From Stenogyne calaminthoides (lineage: Eukaryota > Streptophyta > Magnoliopsida > Lamiales > Lamiaceae): 64,000 bases of DNA. The stretch covers positions 3,481,638 through 3,545,637 of the forward strand of contig JBBCBC010000031.1 in assembly GCA_037126765.1 (NCBI GenBank), read 5' to 3'. Made by a program: the position numbers and the translations under genes. The notes beneath the pieces are model-generated. The model was not told the origin of the DNA. It made no database searches and saw nothing but the letters and a program-made list of their open reading frames with translations. The first letter of the stretch is position 1. Each line of letters opens with the position of its first letter. Positions 56,278-64,000 of the stretch are shown here, piece by piece.

Positions 56278-59200
56278 TCACTCTTTAGGCTTGTATCCTT
56301 CTGGCATCTCTCTTTGATCTTGAGGGACGTTGAACATCTGATAAAGTTTCCATTTGACATCATTGACCTGCTGAGGATCAGTTATGCGCGTTTTGCTCTG
56401 GATGTCAAAATAGAATCTCTGAAATGCCAGTCTGTCAAATGAGCCATCTTCCTTCTTCGAGTAATCCAACAGATCATACTCTTGGCGAGATATTTTTACA
56501 TTGATTATCTTGGCCTCATTTTCCAGATACTTCAGAAAATCTAGATGTTTGTTTTCCAACCAGTTGAGGAATTCAGCATCTGGAGATTCTTCTTGTGGAA
56601 CAAGATCCAGAACAAAGGCATCTAGAAGCCATTCGCTTATGATCTTATTCCATTCCTCAAACCTATCAGCGTGTGCAGCAGTTTTTGGAATGATCTCATC
56701 AACTCTTTGCAAATCGAGGTTCTGCACAGATTTTCCAAATTTTCCTTTTCTTCGCCCTTGATCCTAATTTCTTCTTCGGATCTTACGCCTCTTTTTTTTT
56801 TTTCTTCTTTCTTCTTTTCGCTTTTTCTAACTTCTTGAAAATCTGCTCTTTGGACCGGTTTCTCGGCCCGGTTTCTTATCGGCCCGAATTTGGCTAGTCA
56901 GTCTTCTTGTGATTTTCTTAGTCCGAGTGATCGGTACAAGTTGTGATGTCCCAAAGACCCCCAGGCAACCTTTCTTGCCTTTTGACTTTTCCATCTTTTT
57001 TTAAATTTAGTTAGCAAAAAAAAGATCCGGATGGTCTAGTCTTTGTCCATAAGATTCAACTGTCTGAATCAGGTCTTCATTGTTACGATCGTGTCGGTTG
57101 GTTTCTCCTCTGTCCTTCCCCTTTGGTTTGATCTAAAAGCGGTGAGGTGGGAGGTCGAGAACCAAAGTTGGATCGATATCGCCTCTGTTGAGATCTCGCA
57201 ATGATAAACCTTGAGCTTGAGCGGTTAGATCTTGAACCTTCGAGATCATTTCGGTTTTGATGATTCCATGGCGAGAGAGAGTGTAAGAATTAGTTTGTCA
57301 AGTTTCTCTTCTTCATCGGTTCTAGCTTTTCGAAGAGCATCGAGAAAAGAAACTTGTTGTTGATCCACCTGAATTAGTTTGTCATCAATCGATTTTATAA
57401 GTTCGGCAGAACACGGGTGGTCACGGTTTGGGAGAACTCCATCTTTGATTGCCTCAATCTGGGAAATAGCCAATTCCCTTTGATCCATTATTATTTCTTT
57501 GAGGCCAATCACCTCGATTAGCTATCACTCCCTCAACTTCTTCTTTTTCAGAGATCTTTGAGACATGATCCGATCTCCGAAGTTGATCAAATGATGATGT
57601 GAGATGTAGGAATGGTATCGCGTTACTTGATCTGCTTTGATTGTTTGTGCCCCAAAGGTTGGTTGAACATGAGCTGAAGACACCGGTTCCACTATCGCCA
57701 GCGGCTCCGCATCCTTCATAGGCATATCTGTCAGAGCTTCTTAGCGATCTCCGATTCGCCTTGTTCACCCCTACCGCGTGGATCGAGCTTTAATTGATTG
57801 GCCGGCTTATCGGCTCGGTTGGTGATCCTACTTGAGCAGATTTCTTCATATCGAAATCAAAATCTGCAAATTCATCAGCACCTCCCATCTGTTCTATAAT
57901 CATCATAAAGTCTGAGAAGCTCTTTAACCGGAGATCTTTCCATGTGAGGATCTCCATAACTTCCTCTCTGATAACAGGATGGGCTACCAGCTCTGGATAC
58001 ATCGCATCAATATCTCGTTCAATTTGCATCCTGACCATTTTCCCGGTGATGGTCTTGGATGATCTGGACTCAGGAATTATTTGTTGGACGACCCGGATTC
58101 CTTGATGAGATGTAGAGGGTTACGGTGGTGCTTGAGTAGGTGGAAGTTGGGTGATTGGCTTGACTGCGAGAGGTTCTACATGTTGAAGCAATTACGTCCG
58201 ACTCACGCAATGGTAAGCTTTACGTTCGAACCTGATGTAGTTTCGTTAGCGGGACGAAAAGAAGAAGAAGGAGAAACATGCTCGATGCTTGCGGGTCTGG
58301 CGGTGAATCATTTCGAGTTTGAGGAGAAGGAGATCGTGCGTCTCTTGCTCCTTCTCGAGAATGTTTCCGCGAGCTCGGCTTGAGAAGCTGCGCATTCGAT
58401 TTTCTCGATCTACATGCGCGCGCCAGTGATTCGCTCGCTTCATCATCTGAATCATCTTCCGAAATGTAATGAGTCATGGAGGCTGTTTTGCCTTCTTCGG
58501 CCTCTTCTCTTGAGCCTTCACCCGATTTTCTTTTCTTCTTTTGGGGAGCATCTGGTGTAGGCGAAATTTTTCCTTGGTTTTTCCTTTCTTCACCTTTGGA
58601 GGAGGGGGCATATCATCATCGGGTGGCCCATATATAACTCGAAGTTGTTGTGAGGAAGGCCTTGTAGGACTTGATCCATTCTCGTCCCATTCAAAGATTT
58701 GGCGCTTTGTCTTTCAAGATAATCGCAACCTTGTTGAGATTGGCGATCCACTTCTTCAGATAGACACGCCCCATTCATTAACTCCAATTTTTTTCATGTT
58801 CTTGGAGTAGAATGGCCTTCGCGAAGCCATGCCAATTGATGTTCTTGGCTTCATCAATTATCGCAACCATCTTTGTCTGCATACTTTTGACGGATGTTAG
58901 AGCATCTCGGGTGAATGAAATACCCATGATTGTTTTTGACAATATGTCAAACAACAAATGTATTTCCTTTTTAGCATCGGTCTGACAAAACCTACGGTCT
59001 GATGTTTGTCAGCTTCCCTGAAGAGTTCGTTTCTGATCAGCTCATCTTCATTCTCCTCAGAGTCTTGCAGCGAGATTCGCCCTTTTGGCAAGGGTGACAG
59101 ACGAGATATGTCGAAGATTCGTCGGTCCGATCTTCTCTCCGTTGACTGAAGAGATCAGTTCATCTCCAGGAGTGTTCGTATCCACCTTCAAATTCCTTAG

Positions 59201-59401
59201 GAATTCGAGTGCTTCATATTGCATCACTGGATTGCAGTGAGAAGCACAGAATTTCTCAAGGCCTCCTTTCTTCAGGATTTGTTCCACTTCCATGGATTCT
59301 GGATCCCGCGTAGCACCAAATTGTACAAATTTGTCATCGACAATCTTTGTCGCTAGATCAGCATAGTTGCACATTATCTTTCCCATTCCGTGAGTGGCCA
59401 T
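56278..59401 (-). pseudogene. extra ORF of element E (after pol)
   Basis: Minus strand. The ATG at 59401 follows a strong splice-acceptor-like CTATCTTGTTGTAG directly. The first frame (to 59057) has KIVDDKFVQFGATRDPESM and LEFLRNLKVD, resembling the folded domain of the element B extra ORF (MLKRFIVDERIIKMPDFEA). Further pieces in shifted frames: LQDSEENEDELIRNEL (near 59070), DYLERQSAKSLNG (near 58710), a DDSDDEASESL acid patch with basic RKHSREGARDARSPSP (near 58460-58340), a 58038-57790 block, a coiled-coil-like block (57480-57250) and a C-terminal part (56727-56278) ending GYKPKE. Several frameshifts break it. No membrane segment is seen. Function unknown. Confidence 0.6.
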
Positions 59402-61685
59402 CTACAACAAGATAGACTCGATTAAAATTGTGCATATACATAAAGATATCATGTAGATTATCAGACCTATTCACAGGCCTAGTAATCGATAAACACATAC
59501 GGATATCAAGAAAAGATAAGGCATATCGCAGGATAACACATAGACATAATCTATATGATCAAAGGATTTTGAAAAAAGAAAACATCAAATAACCGTAAAT
59601 TACCGTTTCAATTTTTTTCGTAAAATGAGTTTGAATCGCAGGAAAACACTTGAATCACAAAAGGGTAATTTGAGTTTTCAGAGAATAAATCGCAAATTTT
59701 TTGAGAATAAGAAAACTCTGGTAGGGTTTTGATGAAACTTATAAGGAGGAGGAGGGAAAAACGAGATTGGAAGATCAACCGTTTGAAAAGATTAAACGAT
59801 CCAGATTAAGCGGTTTTGATCGTATGGTCGGAAAAAACGCATTTAATACCTTTTGGATTTAAAAGCACATTTTGTAGCAATTAATACAAGTACCCCACGT
59901 CCGCATTAAATGTTTTGCAGGGAATACGTCACAAAAGGTAATGAGTACAGTAAGACAAATAATATCAGATAAGATCAAATAAGTAAGCAATAAACAAGGA
60001 AACAGAAAAGCGTATCTGGTTGACTGATATTGTAATCAGTCAATACCACTTGTAGTTGTTGATTCCACTTGTTGATCTTAGTTTTCTGCCTAATCCTTAT
60101 AATTTCCCAACTGTTCTTTTCAACTGATCCGCTTCACTTTGCGTCTGATTTCCCTTTTCTGATCCTCCTTGATCAGTTGAAGTTCCCCCTTCAACTGATA
60201 TTTCTGTTTTTCTCATAGACTGATATATATATCTGATTTGTTGAGGTATTAAGCTCAACTGATCTTCCTCATCTGATCAGTTTCGTATGTAATCAGATTT
60301 CAGTTGACCTAATCTGATTCTTCTCAGATCAAGCCAATTCTTGGGATACGTGTTACCGCCAAAACTTAGTCTAGAATAGTAGTCTCTATTCCCTAAGTTG
60401 TACGATTTGACATGCATAATTATAGTCCTAATATTTCGATATGTCAATCCGTACCAAATTTATCCAATTATCGATCGCGTGATTCCTACATCACCGTCCT
60501 TGTGATGCAAATTTCTCTAAAAGGCTTTTTGAAATCAAATTTGCATTTGCACCCTTGCTTGGCCTCTATAAATTGGACCAATGTTTTTTACAACATAACC
60601 CATTCACCATACTTATCTTCTTTGTAGAATCATGTATTCGGTGAACCATTATTTCCTATGAAACTTCCTAAAACACCTTTACCCCTTTTTCAATGATTTC
60701 ACTTCTCAAATCAACTCTGTGTCTCTTTATCACTTTGTTTTTTGCCATCAAAAAAGATTTCACATACAATTGTTGCCAAGCTTCTCTACCACCAAGGCGG
60801 CGGATCTGGTTGTCATAAATCGAGAAGACACTTCTCTTAACCGTATGCACCTTGTGTGTCTATCGAGATGACGGAACTAACATCAACAGACTCAGTCTGA
60901 TATAAAACATGAGTTTGATATACGGTCTTGATCAGACAACAGCTGATCTTCGTTTATCAACTCAATTTTTTTCATCGACACATGTGCCCATAAGGTCTTT
61001 GAACCACTTTCTTGGCACATGTGCTCCATTTAACAAATTGGAGAGCCCATTGACTTGTGTCTAAGGGCTCTCGGCTTAGAAATCCTATCAAGGCCTCTCT
61101 CGCCCATTGGTTTTAGCTTGGTGAGAGGCTTTAGGATTATTTCAAAGCCTTCTTACCCTTGTTAAGTGGGGAAAATGGGAGCATGAGATCTTAAAATCTC
61201 TCTCTCTCCCCCCTCTTCTAGGGTTAGGATGAGGGTTTAGGGTTATAGGTTTAGGGTTTTTTTATGACTTATGTCTTCGACCTCCCGTCCTCTTGTACTT
61301 GTAACTTGTAATGTAAACCTGACCTTCGGGTCTTTATCAATGAAAATTTCTATTATTCCATTGTTGTGTAAATTACCTGTTTTCTTATGCGATGTAAGCT
61401 TTAATCTTATGAATCTTGCTTGTTGAATATCAACTTAATCGACTTATAAAGAGAGAAATAACCCAACTGATTTAATCAGATAATCCTTTAATCTGAGTGT
61501 TTCCTTTAATCTGATAAACCTTTAATCTGATCAGTTTCTTTAATCTGACAAATTTTTAAATCTGATCGACTTCTCATATCAGTTCCTTGACTGATCTTCT
61601 GATCAGTTGAGATACCAAACTCAACTGATTCCTCTTAACCTGATTAGTCTCTTAACCAGCTGGTTCTGGAGAACAATCCATCAAG
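59402..61685 (-). other. spacer of element E between RNase H and the extra ORF
   Basis: No pol or extra-ORF sequence. The part 60000-61400 is homologous to the interior of element D (about 36600-37950). It contains the antisense module listed separately. Confidence 0.65.
60560..61345 (+). other. antisense transcription-unit-like module in element E
   Basis: Plus-strand order: CTCTATAAATTGGACCAAT (60565-60583), CATTCACCATACTTATCTTC, GTAGAATCATGTAT, CAAGCTTCTCTACCA, TTTAGGGTT-type motifs (61226-61258), GACC-TTCG-GGTC (61321-61332) and CAATGAAAA. This matches the D module block by block. The frame after the ATG ends within about ten codons. It differs from D by small indels spread over the body. 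Confidence 0.5.
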
Positions 61686-62295
61686 CATTTTAGGTGCTTT
61701 TTCTCCAAGATCCAGAAGCCCTAGCTCATTGCATAATTCTCTGAATCTGATCTCAGCTAGTGGCTTGGTTAGAATATCGACTTTCAGAAAATCGGTGTGA
61801 ATCTTTTCCATTCGATATTCTTCTTTTCAACATGATCTCTTATAAAATGGTGTCCGACATCCACATGCTTGCATCTTGTATGTAGAACAGATTCTCGAGT
61901 GATTGCAATAAGACTATTACATCGCTGACGAATATAGGTACATTCTTAGCTACAATGTTATAATCCTCACCGCCGACTAAGCCAGAGCGGTTAGGGAGCA
62001 ACGAACTTCCTGCAACCATATATTCTCGCATCAAGAGTAGATGTCGCAATCGATGTCTATGCTTTTTGAAAACCACGAGATCGGTTTACTTCCTAAAAAG
62101 CGACATGTTCCCGAGGTTGATTTTTCTCGTCAATCTTGCAACCTCCATAATCGTAATCGAGAATACCCACTAAGCTCTAGATTATCATCGATGAGTAAAA
62201 TAAACCAAGGTTTATTGTCCCTTTCGATACTTCAAATCTCGCTTAGTCGCTTCTAGGTGGCTTTGCATTGGATTTGCCTCAATCCGCACATACAC
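61686..62295 (-). pseudogene. element E RNase H remnant
   Basis: Minus strand. Recognisable is the domain end DILTKPLAE, RFRELCNELGLLD (61785-61720). The middle is scrambled by indels and stops; fragments of the SRPD region follow directly on the reverse transcriptase frame at about 62300. Not functional. Confidence 0.7.
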
Positions 62296-63672
62296 CTACC
62301 GCAAAAAGTGATATCCGGTCTCTGCCGGGCAATCCCGGTATAGTAAGGATCCAATGAGAGCCCTATATTCTTTCTTATTTGTTTTCTGACCATCCTCATC
62401 TGGATCCATCTTGAATCCAGTCATCATAGGAATTTTGGCTTCCTTACAGTTTTGAACTCCAAACTTAGACAATAAATTCCTAGTGTACTTTGCTTGGCAA
62501 ATGAATATCCCTTCTGTACTTTGTTTTACTTGTAGACCCAGAAAGTAACTCATCTGCCCCATCATGGACATCTCGAACTTCCCTTGCATCAGTTTGCTGA
62601 ATCTTTCACATAGACTCTTGTTGGGAGATCCGAAGATGATGTCGTCCACGAGATCTGAACCATCGTAATATCTTCTCCATCTTCTATTCTCGAATAAGGT
62701 TACGTCCCATTGCCCTTTAGTGAACCCACTGTCTATCAAGAACTGAGAGAGTGTATCATACCAAGCTCGAGGAGCTTGTTTCAGGCCATAAAGAGTTTTT
62801 CTTAAACGGTACACTTGGTTGCCCTTTTCAAAGCCTGGAGGTTGTTCGACATAAACTTCCTCTGCTAGTACCCCGTTTAAGAATGCACTCTTTACGTCCA
62901 TCTGATACACAGTGAACCCTCTGTGGGAAGCATATGCCAGAAACAGCCGAATGGCTTCTAGGCGAGCGACTGGTGCAAAGGTCTCATCATAATCAATTCC
63001 TTCTGATTGTGAATACCCCTTAGCAACAAGTCTTGCCTTATTCCTGGTTATGACATTTTTCTCATCTCTCTTGTTCTTGAAAACCCACTTCGTGCCAATT
63101 ACGTCTGGATGATTTGGTCTGTCCACCAGTTCCCAAACTTGATTTCTCTCGAACTGTTCCAGCTCCTCCTGCATGGCTAGAATCCAGCTTGCGTCTTGTA
63201 GAGCTTCCTCTACTGTTGTTGGTTCTTTCATAGACAGATAACAGCAATACATGACACTTTCACCAATCTGATGTCTAGTCTTAACTCTATCAGATGGGTC
63301 TCCGATGATCAGATCAGTTGGATGACTGGTTATCCAGGTCCTTCTGTTCTGATTTGCGTCGGTTTGGAGAACATCATCCATTTCTGATAAAGATTCATTA
63401 CTAGCGATTGGGAGTGGTGCAGAGTTATGATCCACTTGATAAGAACATGTCTCAGCTGATGTTGGACTCATCATGTGCTGATGTCTGTTCGTGGGAACTT
63501 CAGGTGTTCCCCCTGAACCGGATGGTTCAGTTGATACTGTCTCAGCTGTACCAGCTTCTTCATCGACAGTTTTTCGTACCTTAGGATCTGATTGATCTGG
63601 TGAATCAGCTAGATCTGGAATGTATACTGTTACGATGTCTGATCCTTTTTCCTTGATCGTTAGCTGATCCAT
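62296..63672 (-). pseudogene. element E reverse transcriptase
   Basis: Minus strand, one open frame of about 458 codons from an acidic/Ser-rich linker. It includes ASWILAMQEELEQFERNQVW, DVIGTKWVFKNKRDE, YQMDVKSAFLNGVL and GLKQAPRAWYD. The catalytic box reads LVDD in place of the family's YVDD, within a locally altered stretch. FLGLQVKQS and the start of the IGSLLY motif end the homology. The altered box and following RNase H decay make it inactive. Confidence 0.88.
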
Positions 63673-63689
63673 TTTCTGAGCATCAGGTA

Positions 63690-64000
63690 CTGGTTGATCA
63701 GGTACATCTTGTTCGAGGCGATTTCTCTTGTTCGAAGATGCTTCATCAAAGACTACATGGGTGTTTCTTCCACAACTAGGGTTCGCTCATTTGTAAACCC
63801 CGAAAAGCCTTGCTAGATGAGGAATATCCTAAGAATATACCCTCATCTGACTTGGCCTCAAAAGTCTTCAACTGACTATTCCCATTGTTGTGTATGAAAC
63901 ACTTACACCCAAAAACATGGAAGTAAGAAACACGAGGTTTTTTACCCTTCCACAGTTCATAGGGTGTTTTGTAGTGAGCCTTAGTCGGGAAGACATCTGC
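63690..64000 (-). pseudogene. element E integrase C-terminal part (partial)
   Basis: Minus strand at the window edge: KTPYELWKGKKP, YFHVFGCKCFIHNNG and EGIFLGYSSSSKAF, the conserved end of copia integrases. A frame change follows near 63790. The catalytic core is outside the window. Confidence 0.82.

Larger units (their letters stand above)
54535..64000 (-). mobile_element. Ty1/copia element E, Sirevirus-like, continues past the window
   Basis: Minus strand. From the window edge leftwards: integrase C-terminal part, reverse transcriptase, degraded RNase H, a 2.3-kb spacer, an extra ORF (59401-56278), polypurine tract and 3' LTR (56068-54535). Gag, protease and the 5' LTR are beyond 64000. 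It is inserted in the hAT at 54534; the bases before the LTR are TTTTG. It shares the polypurine tract and spacer with element D. Confidence 0.85.

Overview
This is nuclear DNA of a flowering plant, almost certainly a dicot. The evidence is two intron-containing ADP-ribosylation factor (ARF1-type) genes with plant-like exon structure, AT-rich spacers full of Mutator-like and hAT miniature elements, and a nest of Ty1/copia and Ty3/gypsy LTR retrotransposons with plant tRNA-Met primer-binding sites. I could not fix the species.

Left part (1-17,000) is the gene-bearing part. A convergent, tail-to-tail pair of near-identical ARF1 genes lies at 5,473-8,233 (+) and 11,761-9,289 (-). Both encode 181 residues with the same internal splice phases. 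A degenerate composite of a 5S rRNA-like head and a tRNA-like body sits between them. Around them are a Mutator-like element with a 9-bp target duplication (2,365-4,035) that carries a nested hAT miniature element, three or four more miniature inverted-repeat elements (one inside an ARF intron), two Helitron-like 3' ends, and a Pack-MULE (13,465-14,946) holding a broken captured piece of a gene for Rubisco accumulation factor 1 (RAF1).

Right part (17,030-64,000) is a retrotransposon nest. (1) A minus-strand Tat/Retand-like gypsy element (about 17,030-26,795) has gag-pol with two RNase H domains and a decayed intron-bearing gene on the opposite strand between integrase and the 3' LTR. It is joined without an LTR to (2) a truncated minus-strand copia element A (26,798-31,725), which had inserted into (3) copia element B, a plus-strand Sirevirus-like element (31,726-31,910 and 44,456-about 51,704) with an extra ORF after pol. 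(4) Copia element C (31,911-44,455), with 1,256-bp LTRs at both ends, is inserted in B. (5) Non-autonomous element D (34,706-39,401) is inserted in the gag gene of C. Then come a copia gag remnant F, a hAT transposon end with a BED zinc-finger exon, and (6) a second minus-strand Sirevirus-like element E (54,535 to beyond 64,000) inserted in the hAT.

The ARF genes are the only apparently intact protein genes. All retroelement genes carry stops or frameshifts. The points most worth a second look are the conserved module in D and E running antisense to the element (TATA-like box, constant leader, UUCG-type hairpin and A-rich end), the intron-bearing antisense gene of the gypsy element, the extra ORFs of B and E (no membrane features seen, likely spliced), the RAF1 Pack-MULE, the 5S/tRNA composite, and the aberrant extended end of D.
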